The notes under the pieces are model-generated. The model was not told the origin of the DNA. It saw only the letters and a list, made by a program, of their open reading frames with translations, and ran no database searches. DNA of 5,053 nucleotides. Source: an uncultured Muribaculaceae bacterium. Lineage in GTDB: Bacteria; Bacteroidota; Bacteroidia; Bacteroidales; Muribaculaceae. Made by a program: the position numbers and the translations under genes. Position 1 is the stretch's first letter. The number at the start of each line of letters is the position of its first letter. The stretch covers positions 1 through 5,053 of the forward strand of contig CANRZQ010000209.1 of the NCBI GenBank assembly GCA_947644475.1. The letters are read 5' to 3'. Shown here piece after piece: positions 1 through 5,053 of this stretch.

Positions 1-438
1 GGTTATGGCATTCTTGTTGCCTTTTTCGGCAATCTCGGCTATGCCGGGCATGATTTCCACGGCGAGTGAGGCCACGGCCATGGGCACTGTGGCGGCATAG
101 AGCGTGGTGGTCTCTATCGCGGCGGCGCGTGCCTCGCGCTGCTCGTCGGTGTCCTTCGGCATCTTGAATGCGGAGAACACGGCGTCGTAGGCCTGGGCGT
201 CCTTGTCGATGTAATCGAGGAATTTGGCGCGGGCCTCGGCCATGCGGGGTGCTATGGCCTCCATTTCGGCCTGCACGTCGGCATATTTCTTACGTCCGAT
301 GGTGAGTCCTGTCACCATTTCGGCGAGGGCAGCGGCGAGCGTGCCGCACAGCGCGGCTATGGAGCCTCCGCCGGGCACGGGGTCGGATCCGGCAGTCTTG
401 GCCAGAAAATCTTTTATAGTGAGGTCTTGCAGGTTCAT
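1..438 (-). CDS. fchA: Formimidotetrahydrofolate cyclodeaminase, 3' end outside the window
   Basis: This gene encodes the cytosolic enzyme that converts 5-formimino-THF to 5,10-methenyl-THF and ammonia, the last step of folate-linked histidine degradation. The window holds 146 codons with no stop, so the reading frame runs off position 1. Stand-alone family members are about 200-210 residues, so roughly the last third is missing. The N-terminal family motif DPVPGGGSIAAL is at residues 19-30, followed by LTIGRKKY (45-52), DKDAQAYDAVFSAFKMPKD (78-96) and the conserved GNKNAI (140-145). These match the cyclodeaminase domain of animal FTCD. The start is the ATG at 438, which gives MNLQDL just ahead of the glycine-rich motif. 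Its leader is A-rich, without a Shine-Dalgarno motif, as is usual in Bacteroidetes. It lies 17 nt after the DUF2442-HTH gene, so it is probably cotranscribed with that gene or with the hut operon. The identification is firm. Confidence 0.95.
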   Translation of the reverse strand, partial: MNLQDLTIKDFLAKTAGSDPVPGGGSIAALCGTLAAALAEMVTGLTIGRKKYADVQAEMEAIAPRMAEARAKFLDYIDKDAQAYDAVFSAFKMPKDTDEQREARAAAIETTTLYAATVPMAVASLAVEIMPGIAEIAEKGNKNAIT

Positions 439-455
439 ATTTTTGTATGGTATTA

Positions 456-893
456 TTAGATGTTTTGGTATTCGCGGCCTAAGTCGCGGATTGCCGCGAA
501 AATCATGTCTTCGCGTTCGGGCGAGGGATTTTTATGGCCGTTTATGTAATTGCTTAATAATTTGGGATTCAGCCCGATTCGTTCAGCAAAAGCAGTGATG
601 TTTATTTCTCTGTGAGCCATGAAAAAGCGTCTGATTCTGTCGCGTGGACTGTTGTTCTCCGGCAGGGTTTCTCCTATTTCGTATAAGAATTCCGGAGCGA
701 AGTCAAGCCCGTTGGCCCATTCTATGGTGCCACGTACTATGCCGTATTGCACAAATAAGTCTTTATCGAGGAGTTTGCCGAACACAGGTCCTTTTAGATA
801 TGGCTGCAAATCGACAACTTTCACGATGCCATCGTTGAACTCTATTCTCAAAGAATAGTCGCTGAGATAATCTATGTCGATGATTTTTAGCAT
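456..893 (-). CDS. DUF2442 domain protein with C-terminal helix-turn-helix (antitoxin-like)
   Basis: This 145-residue protein has two parts. Residues 1-75 resemble DUF2442: a small beta-rich N-terminus (IDIDYLSDYSLRIEFNDG, 5-22), then DLQPYL (28-33) and the hallmark tail IEWANGLDFAPEFLYE (58-72), comparable with the family's W-x-N-G-x-D pattern. Residues about 84-140 look like an XRE/lambda-repressor-type helix-turn-helix: INITAFAERIGLNPKLLSNY (98-117), then INGHKNPSPE. The ATG at 893 lies 2 nt after the DUF4160 stop, so the two are almost certainly cotranscribed and translationally coupled. The pairing of DUF4160 with DUF2442 recurs in bacteria and has been regarded as toxin-antitoxin-like. 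From the DNA-binding domain I infer that this is the antitoxin or autorepressor partner. No biochemical function is established here. The gene is AT-richer than the hut genes, which suggests acquisition. Domain assignment is fairly sure; the role is not. Confidence 0.85.
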   Translation of the reverse strand: MLKIIDIDYLSDYSLRIEFNDGIVKVVDLQPYLKGPVFGKLLDKDLFVQYGIVRGTIEWANGLDFAPEFLYEIGETLPENNSPRDRIRRFFMAHREINITAFAERIGLNPKLLSNYINGHKNPSPEREDMIFAAIRDLGREYQNI

Positions 894-895
894 TT

Positions 896-1153
896 TTATT
901 TGAGCGGTTCAATTTTTCCTATTTCTTCTCCGTTCTGAGCCTTGGACCAAAGGTCAAGAATTTCTGATTCGTGCAGGTCAATCCATTCGTTCACCTTTGC
1001 AATTACCTTGGCCGGGGCGCGACCGTCTACTATTCGGTCGAAAACAGATATTGTAAATTCAGATCCCGAGTAATTGGCATGGATATGCGGAGGATTATGG
1101 TCGTTCCAATACAGGCTTATTATTATGCCGAAGAATCTGCTTATTTCAGGCAT
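896..1153 (-). CDS. DUF4160 domain protein (possible toxin-like partner of DUF2442-HTH)
   Basis: This small protein of 85 residues begins MPEISRFFGIIISLYWNDHN and carries the DUF4160 signature HNPPHIHA at residues 19-26. A charged helical C-terminus follows (GRAPAKVIAKVNEWIDLHES, 44-63). The start is chosen as the ATG at 1153 because DUF4160 proteins normally begin at this MPxISRF motif. The frame stays open to a TTG at 1207, but that extension has no family resemblance and covers the promoter-like sequence. The length fits the family (about 80-90 residues). The histidine-rich motif suggests a metal- or nucleic-acid-binding site, but no activity is established to my knowledge. The next gene starts 2 nt after the TAA stop and encodes DUF2442 fused to a helix-turn-helix, the usual partner. 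Hand-counted GC near here is modest (27 of 60 at 901-960), against 45 of 60 inside hutI (1561-1620). Whether it acts as a toxin is inference only. Confidence 0.85.
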   Translation of the reverse strand: MPEISRFFGIIISLYWNDHNPPHIHANYSGSEFTISVFDRIVDGRAPAKVIAKVNEWIDLHESEILDLWSKAQNGEEIGKIEPLK

Positions 1154-1176
1154 TGTTGACAGGTTTTGATTTGTGG

Positions 1177-1208
1177 TAAAGTTAGGTATATAATTTGATA
1201 CTTGCAAA
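1177..1208 (-). promoter_or_regulatory. Bacteroidetes-type promoter candidate for the DUF4160/DUF2442 pair
   Basis: Read on the minus strand, TTTG at 1208-1205 is followed after 20 nt by TAACTTTA at 1184-1177. This compares with the Bacteroidetes consensus TTTG, about 19-21 nt, TAnnTTTG, with one mismatch in the final base. The predicted transcription start near 1170 would leave a leader of about 15-17 nt before the ATG at 1153. The site lies wholly in the AT-rich 57-nt gap after the hutI stop, so the downstream pair, and perhaps fchA, could be expressed independently of the hut operon. The call rests on a motif match only. Confidence 0.5.
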
Positions 1209-1210
1209 TT

Positions 1211-2437
1211 TTAATCAACAATTATTTTCTGCCCTTTGTAATAGGTGGATTCGACGCAGTTCATGGCCACGTAGTAGGGGAGGAAGTTGATGGAGTCGAA
1301 GGCGAGGACGGCGAAGTTGGCTTCCTTGCCGGGCTCTATCGAGCCGACACGTGAGGCGATGCCGAGGGCTGCCGCTCCGTTGAGGGTGAGAGCCGTTACT
1401 GTTTCCTCCACGCTCATGTTCATGTATATGCAGGCCAGGGCTATTGTGAGCGGTATCGAGCCAGAGAAGCATGAGCCGGGGTTGAGGTCGGTGGCAAGGG
1501 CCACGGCGCATCCGGCGTCGATCATCTTGCGGGCGGGAGCGTAAGGCTCGCGCAGGGCAAAGGCCGTGGGGGGCAGGCAGGTGGCCACGGTGCCCGAGGC
1601 AGCCATGGCGCGGATGCCTTCGTCGGAGATATGGAGCAGATGGTCGGCCGAGAGCGCTCCGAGGCTTGCGGCGAGTTCGGCGCCCCCGAGTTGCACAATC
1701 TCGTCGGCATGGAACTTTACGTTGTAGCCCATGGCACGGGCGGCCTCCATGAGCCGGCGCGAGTCGTCGAGTTCGAACACGCCACGCTCGCAGAACACGT
1801 CGCAGTTCGACGCGAGGTCGCGGAACTCGGGCAGCATCTCGGAGATAATCATGTCGGTGTATTCGGCAGTGCGTCCGGCATATTCGCGCGGCACGGCGTG
1901 CGCCCCAAGGAATGTTGACTCTATTCCGATGCGTCCGGCATATCGTTCCTTGGCTTGGGCTATCACCTCGAGCATCTTGCGCTCGGTGGCGGTGTCGAGT
2001 CCGTAGCCGCTTTTAATCTCCACGGTGGTGACGCCGGCCTCGGTCATGCGGCGGATGAAGAAGTCGAGGCTTTGGAGGAGTTCGTCGGCCGACGCCTTGC
2101 GTGTGGCGTCGACAGTGCTTTGTATGCCTCCTCCGGCGTTCATAATGTCCATATACGACCGTCCTTCGAGGCGCATGCGGAACTCGTCGGGGCGGAACCC
2201 TCCAAACACGGCGTGGGTGTGGCTGTCGACAAACCCCGGGAGCATTACACGGCCGCCCAGGTCGACAGTCTCGCCACAGGCCGGCATTGATTCTTTGTCG
2301 CCGGCATAGGTGATGATGCCGTCGTCGGAAACGGCGACGGCACCATTCTTAATAGTGGTGAGGCAGCCCATAGCCGTGCCTTTGACGGCACTTTTGCCAA
2401 TGGGTGTCACAATCGTTGCATTAATGAAACCTTTCAT
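1211..2437 (-). CDS. hutI: Imidazolonepropionase
   Basis: HutI is a cytosolic metal-dependent amidohydrolase that opens 4-imidazolone-5-propionate to N-formimino-L-glutamate, the third step of histidine degradation. The 408-residue protein has the family's full length and order. A short beta-sandwich N-terminus leads to LPGFVDSHTH (66-75), carrying metal ligands H73 and H75. Next come EIKSGYGL (140-147), FLGAHAVP (176-183) and KFHADE (241-246) with ligand H243 and catalytic-type E246. SADHLL (263-268) has H266, and ATDLNPGS (315-322) has ligand D317. The spacing matches the structurally known Bacillus enzyme (H80, H82, H249, D324), so the active site looks intact. The start is the ATG at 2437 (MKGFINATIV), with no Shine-Dalgarno motif. 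It follows ftcD by 98 nt containing a nested palindrome. Downstream, where fchA would be expected, the AT-richer DUF4160/DUF2442 pair intervenes. Confidence 0.97.
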   Translation of the reverse strand: MKGFINATIVTPIGKSAVKGTAMGCLTTIKNGAVAVSDDGIITYAGDKESMPACGETVDLGGRVMLPGFVDSHTHAVFGGFRPDEFRMRLEGRSYMDIMNAGGGIQSTVDATRKASADELLQSLDFFIRRMTEAGVTTVEIKSGYGLDTATERKMLEVIAQAKERYAGRIGIESTFLGAHAVPREYAGRTAEYTDMIISEMLPEFRDLASNCDVFCERGVFELDDSRRLMEAARAMGYNVKFHADEIVQLGGAELAASLGALSADHLLHISDEGIRAMAASGTVATCLPPTAFALREPYAPARKMIDAGCAVALATDLNPGSCFSGSIPLTIALACIYMNMSVEETVTALTLNGAAALGIASRVGSIEPGKEANFAVLAFDSINFLPYYVAMNCVESTYYKGQKIIVD

Positions 2438-2451
2438 ATCAGGGATATAAA

Positions 2452-2522
2452 TTTAACGTTAATTGTCGCAAATGGACCATTAATTTTAATTAACGACGGA
2501 TTATACGAGAATTAACGTTAAA
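2452..2522. repeat. Nested AT-rich palindromes (13-nt inverted repeat) before hutI
   Basis: A perfect 13-nt inverted repeat, TTTAACGTTAATT at 2452-2464 and its complement at 2510-2522, encloses a 45-nt spacer. Each arm contains the self-palindrome TTAACGTTAA (2453-2462 and 2512-2521). In the middle lies a third symmetric site, TTAATT-TT-AATTAA at 2480-2493. The three centres (about 2457.5, 2486.5, 2516.5) are 29 and 30 nt apart, near three helical turns. The array fills most of the ftcD-hutI gap and ends 14 nt before the hutI start. It could be an operator set, an RNA hairpin controlling hutI expression within the operon, or a short invertible segment. I see no convincing TTTG / TAnnTTTG promoter pair with it. 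Confidence 0.6.
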
Positions 2523-2535
2523 GAGTTATTCCGGC

Positions 2536-3435
2536 TTATTCTTCCATGATGCGGGATTCGAGAACCTGGGCCATGGAGAAGTCCTCGAGGCCGAGGTAGT
2601 ATTCGGCGGTGTCGATGAGGGCTGCCATGGGCACGAGGCCAACGATTTCGCTGCCTGCGATGGTCACGCCCCAGCGTTGTGCCTCGAAGCGCACGGTCTC
2701 AAACACGCGGTAGAGGGCCGTGCGGGTAAAGTCGGTCATGTTGATGGACACCTGCACGATGCCGCGGTCGGCGAGGTCGACGCCCATGGCCTTGACGAAG
2801 CGGAAGCCGCCGTTGATGTGGCGGATGCGCTTTGCTATGGCGGTGGCAATGTCGAGGCGGTTGGTATTGAGGTTGATGTTATAGGCCACAAGGGGCATGC
2901 GTGCGCCCACGGCCACAGTGCCGGCAGTGGGGTGACGCTGCTCGGGGCCGAAGTCGGGATGCCATTCGGGCTGGTGAATCTTTTCCTCCATGCCCTCGAA
3001 TTCGCCCTTGCGGATTGCGGCGAGGTTCTCGCGGTGGGGCGCCGATGCCGATTTCTCATAGAGGAATACGGGTATGCTGTAAAGTTCGGCGATTTTTGCA
3101 CCCACTTCCTTCGACAGTTCAATGCACTCTTCCATCGAGGCGTTGCGCACGGGGATAAACGGAATCACGTCGACGGCGCCCATGCGGGGGTGCTGGCCCT
3201 CATGCTTGGTGAGGTCGATGAGTTCGGCGGCAGTGCCCACGGCGGCGAGCACGGCGTCGCGCAGCGGCTCGCGTTCGCCCACAACGGTCACGACGAGGCG
3301 GTTGTGGTTCTCGTCGTTGGAATAGTCGAGGAGTTTCACGCCTTTGCGTCCGCGGAAGTTGTCGATTATTTTTTCAATTTTCTCATGGTCGCGGCCTTCG
3401 GAAAAATTTGGCACACATTCGATTATCTGGTTCAT
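2536..3435 (-). CDS. ftcD: Glutamate formimidoyltransferase (stand-alone)
   Basis: This cytosolic enzyme transfers the formimino group of N-formiminoglutamate to tetrahydrofolate, giving glutamate and 5-formimino-THF, the substrate of the FchA enzyme encoded downstream. The 299-residue protein covers the formiminotransferase N- and C-subdomains only; the cyclodeaminase, fused in animals, is a separate gene here. The N-terminus IIECVPNFSEGRD (4-16) is diagnostic. EGQHPRMGAVDVIPF (79-93) carries H82, which coincides with the catalytic histidine of mammalian FTCD. YNINLNT (185-191) and MGVDL (217-221) also fit the family. The ATG at 3435 is chosen because the family starts at this point; the frame remains open upstream to 3483 but encodes an unrelated basic stretch overlapping a hairpin. 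The gene follows hutU by 218 nt of structured repeats and precedes hutI by 98 nt. It looks intact. Confidence 0.96.
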   Translation of the reverse strand: MNQIIECVPNFSEGRDHEKIEKIIDNFRGRKGVKLLDYSNDENHNRLVVTVVGEREPLRDAVLAAVGTAAELIDLTKHEGQHPRMGAVDVIPFIPVRNASMEECIELSKEVGAKIAELYSIPVFLYEKSASAPHRENLAAIRKGEFEGMEEKIHQPEWHPDFGPEQRHPTAGTVAVGARMPLVAYNINLNTNRLDIATAIAKRIRHINGGFRFVKAMGVDLADRGIVQVSINMTDFTRTALYRVFETVRFEAQRWGVTIAGSEIVGLVPMAALIDTAEYYLGLEDFSMAQVLESRIMEE

Positions 3436-3469
3436 AACAATAGTGATTAGTTGTTTTTTATGTCGGGCA

Positions 3470-3484
3470 CATGGCTTTGCCATG
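3470..3484. repeat. Perfect 6-bp hairpin next to ftcD
   Basis: CATGGC at 3470-3475 and GCCATG at 3479-3484 form a perfect stem with a TTT loop, 35 nt upstream of the ftcD start. The 11-mer CTTTGCCATGC here (3475-3485) recurs at 3635-3645, so the two copies bracket the REP-like units. There is no run of T after the stem on the minus strand, so a rho-independent terminator is unlikely. Confidence 0.5.
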
Positions 3485-3501
3485 CTTTTGTTTGCGGTTT
3501 G

Positions 3502-3612
3502 CTCCCCCGATTGAAATCGGGGGTTACATAAGAGGATGTGACTTCGTCACGGGCCGGTATCCTCCCCCGGCTAAAAGACGTGGGTTGCATAGCAGAACGT
3601 GGCTACGTCACG
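3502..3612. repeat. Two tandem diverged REP-like units between hutU and ftcD
   Basis: Unit 1 (3502-3551, 50 nt) and unit 2 (3562-3612, 51 nt) align along their whole length. Both begin CTCCCCCG, contain GGGTTrCATA and end CGTCACG. Unit 1 has a perfect 9-bp stem (CCCCCGATT at 3504-3512, AATCGGGGG at 3515-3523) and a second stem GTGAC/GTCAC (3538-3542, 3546-3550). In unit 2 the first stem is largely degraded. The second is kept as GTGGC/GTCAC (3599-3603, 3607-3611), with a G-U replacing one pair. The form resembles the REP elements mobilised by IS200-like RAYT transposases; no transposase gene is present in the window. The location inside an operon suggests a role in mRNA stability or attenuation, which is inference. 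Confidence 0.65.
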
Positions 3613-3617
3613 AAAAT

Positions 3618-3641
3618 GGCGAGGCATCTCTATGCTTTGCC
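3618..3641. repeat. Imperfect 10-bp hairpin just after hutU
   Basis: GGCGAGGCAT (3618-3627) pairs with ATGCTTTGCC (3632-3641) around a CTCT loop, with two G-U pairs when read on the plus strand. It lies 13 nt downstream of the hutU stop codon. On the minus strand the stem is followed by ATTTTCG, too weak a T run for a confident terminator. It may be a third, more diverged member of the neighbouring repeat cluster, since it shares CTTTGCCATGC with the hairpin at 3470-3484. Confidence 0.4.
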
Positions 3642-3653
3642 ATGCGTGCAGGG

Positions 3654-4970
3654 CTATTTTTCGAGGAGGGAGCGCAGGAGGGTGTCGGAGGCGAGGAAGG
3701 GCTCGGTGATCATGAAGCCAGAGGAGGCCTGGGTGTCGTTCCACTCGCGCACGGTGGAGAGGGCGTTTTCGTTGCGGGCCCATGAGCGGCGTGCCACGCC
3801 TCCCATCACGTCCCAGAGCATGGCGTCGCGCAGGATGCGGTCGACGCGCTCGGAGCCGTCGCACACCATGCCGAAGCCGCCGTTGATGGCCTTGCCGATG
3901 CCTACGCCGCCGCCGTTGTGCAGGGCCACGAGGCTCATGCCGCGCGCGCAGTTGCCGGCGAAGCATTGCACGGCCATGTCGGCCATTACGTTGGAGCCGT
4001 CTTTGATGTTGGATGTCTCGCGGAAGGGGGAGTCGGTGCCCGACACGTCGTGGTGGTCGCGTCCGAGCATGATGGGGCCAACCTCGCCGCGGCGCACCAT
4101 CTCGTTAAAGCGCAGGGCTATTTTGAGGCGTCCCATTGCGTCTTGGTAGAGGATGCGGGCCTGGGTGCCGACGACGAGGGCGTTACGCTCGGCGTCGCGT
4201 ATCCAGTTGTAGTTGTCGCGGTCCTGTCCGCGGCGGTCGGGGTCGATACATTCCATGGCGGCGCGGTCGGTGGCCACGAGGTCGTCGTGCTTTCCGGAGA
4301 GGCACACCCAGCGGAAGGGTCCGTAGCCGTAGTCGAATAGCATGGGGCCCATGATGTCCTCGACATACGACGGCCATATGAATCCGTCTTTTTCGTCGAT
4401 GCCGTTGCGCGATATTTCCTTTACTCCTGCGTCGTAGATGGCTTTCATAAACGAGTTGCCGTAGTCGAAGAAGTAGGTGCCGCGGGCCACGAGGGCCTTG
4501 ATGGCGTGGAAATGGCGGCGCAGGGTGTCGTCGACGCGGCGTCGGAACTCGGCGGGGTCGTCGTGGAGCAGGCGTGTGCGCTCCTCGAAGGTGATGCCGG
4601 CCGGGCAGTATCCGCCTTCGTACACGGCGTGGCACGATGTCTGGTCGGAAAGCAACTCGATGCCGATGTTGTGCTTCACGGCGTATTCGAGCAGGTCGAC
4701 GATGTTGCCGTGATATGCTATCGAGGCTGGCTCGGCTTTTTCGATGTATTCATTGGCGAGACGGAAAGCCTCGGGGATGTCTTCAACGACGTGGCGCACC
4801 CAGCCCTGGCTGTGGCGTGTCTCGATGCGCGAGGCGTCTACTTCGGCAATGATGCCCACGGCTCCGGCTATCTCGGCGGCCTTGGGCTGTGCTCCGGACA
4901 TGCCGCCGAGTCCCGACGACACGAAAAGGTGGCCGCGGAGGTCGCCGTCGGCCGGCACGCCGAGTTTCAT
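3654..4970 (-). CDS. hutU: Urocanate hydratase (long form), N-terminally truncated, possibly a pseudogene
   Basis: HutU is the NAD-dependent hydratase that turns urocanate into 4-imidazolone-5-propionate. The reading frame gives 438 residues, against about 670 for long-form enzymes such as animal UROC1. It starts at an ATG that is an internal Met of the family. Retained motifs are SGLGGMSGAQPKAA (19-32, nucleotide binding), SDQTSCH (108-114), DYGN (169-172), PSYVEDIMGPM (200-210) and GPFRWVCLSG (217-226), where C223 probably equals the conserved active-site cysteine. RDHHDVSGTDSPFRETSN (304-321) and HNGGGVG (351-357) follow. The C-terminus is complete, ending at a TAG. Family resemblance continues upstream of the ATG for about nine codons (FNTLLNAGR, to 4997), then meets an in-frame TGA at 5000-4998. 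No upstream frame encodes the expected GxQGIVHGT region. The N-terminal third is therefore absent, and the product is unlikely to be active unless the break is an assembly artefact. Confidence 0.9.
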   Translation of the reverse strand: MKLGVPADGDLRGHLFVSSGLGGMSGAQPKAAEIAGAVGIIAEVDASRIETRHSQGWVRHVVEDIPEAFRLANEYIEKAEPASIAYHGNIVDLLEYAVKHNIGIELLSDQTSCHAVYEGGYCPAGITFEERTRLLHDDPAEFRRRVDDTLRRHFHAIKALVARGTYFFDYGNSFMKAIYDAGVKEISRNGIDEKDGFIWPSYVEDIMGPMLFDYGYGPFRWVCLSGKHDDLVATDRAAMECIDPDRRGQDRDNYNWIRDAERNALVVGTQARILYQDAMGRLKIALRFNEMVRRGEVGPIMLGRDHHDVSGTDSPFRETSNIKDGSNVMADMAVQCFAGNCARGMSLVALHNGGGVGIGKAINGGFGMVCDGSERVDRILRDAMLWDVMGGVARRSWARNENALSTVREWNDTQASSGFMITEPFLASDTLLRSLLEK

Positions 4971-4997
4971 GCGTCCGGCGTTGAGCAGGGTGTTGAA

Positions 4998-5053
4998 TCA
5001 GGTAAATGATATCTTAACCGGCTCCGGAAAGATTTATACGGTGCTCAAGATCG
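4998..5053. other. Unassigned sequence replacing the 5' part of hutU
   Basis: This terminal stretch should encode the HutU segment before FNTLLNAGR but does not: all three minus-strand frames contain stops within it. On the plus strand two frames are closed. The third is open through the end of the window (5002-5052, reading VNDILTGSGKIYTVLKI) but shows no start that I trust. The stretch is too short to identify. It could be the edge of an inserted element, the far side of a deletion or inversion, or a chimeric contig end. Confidence 0.55.

Noticed and set aside
224..598. Plus-strand frame opposite fchA and the end of the DUF2442-HTH gene
   Set aside because: It overlaps two supported minus-strand genes and looks like a chance frame.
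1154..1207. Extending the DUF4160 protein by 18 residues to a TTG at 1207
   Set aside because: The added residues lack family resemblance and cover the promoter-like motif; the ATG at 1153 gives the standard MPEISRF start.
2442..2472. Promoter for hutI using TTTG at 2472-2469
   Set aside because: At the proper spacing the downstream element (TATATCCC) matches poorly, and the better TAAATTTA match lies only 13 nt away.
2677..3450. Long plus-strand reading frame opposite ftcD (257 codons)
   Set aside because: It is antisense to an intact conserved gene, its composition is the complement of high-GC codons, and it has no recognisable motif.
3436..3483. Extending ftcD upstream by 16 residues to an ATG at 3483
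   Set aside because: The extension encodes an unrelated basic peptide overlapping a perfect hairpin, while the family begins at the Met at 3435.
3502..3612. CRISPR array
   Set aside because: Only two diverged tandem units with an 10-nt interval and internal stems; no regular spacers and no cas genes.
3538..5009. Plus-strand frames opposite hutU and across the hutU-ftcD gap
   Set aside because: They mirror the GC-rich hutU codons or cross non-coding repeats, and show no family resemblance.

Overview
The window reads as a piece of a Bacteroidales genome. A Muribaculaceae-like, GC-rich member is my best guess, inferred from the long-form (animal/Bacteroidetes type) urocanate hydratase, stand-alone formiminotransferase and cyclodeaminase genes, A-rich leaders without Shine-Dalgarno motifs, and a Bacteroidetes-type TTTG / TAnnTTTG promoter. 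All supported genes lie on the minus strand, so the operon runs from right to left.

Layout in transcription order. Positions 5053-4998 hold about 55 nt that do not encode the expected upstream part of HutU. hutU (4970-3654) is urocanate hydratase lacking roughly its N-terminal third. A 218-nt gap (3653-3436) carries hairpins and two diverged ~50-nt REP-like units. ftcD (3435-2536) is glutamate formimidoyltransferase. A 98-nt gap (2535-2438) has a nested set of AT-rich palindromes. hutI (2437-1211) is imidazolonepropionase. A 57-nt gap contains a promoter candidate. A DUF4160 protein (1153-896) and, 2 nt later, a DUF2442 plus helix-turn-helix protein (893-456) follow. fchA (438 to beyond position 1) is formimidotetrahydrofolate cyclodeaminase, cut by the window edge.

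The hut genes form the tetrahydrofolate-linked histidine degradation route: urocanate -> imidazolonepropionate (HutU) -> N-formiminoglutamate (HutI) -> glutamate plus 5-formimino-THF (FtcD) -> 5,10-methenyl-THF plus ammonia (FchA). Histidine ammonia-lyase (hutH) is not in the window and may lie beyond either end.

Three things stand out. The AT-richer DUF4160/DUF2442-HTH pair, which resembles a toxin-antitoxin module, sits between hutI and fchA with its own probable promoter. hutU stops matching its family abruptly next to an in-frame stop, which is either a real rearrangement or an assembly join. Two intergenic gaps carry structured repeats. I see no wholly new system. The domesticated or inserted DUF4160/DUF2442 pair is the best candidate for something undescribed.
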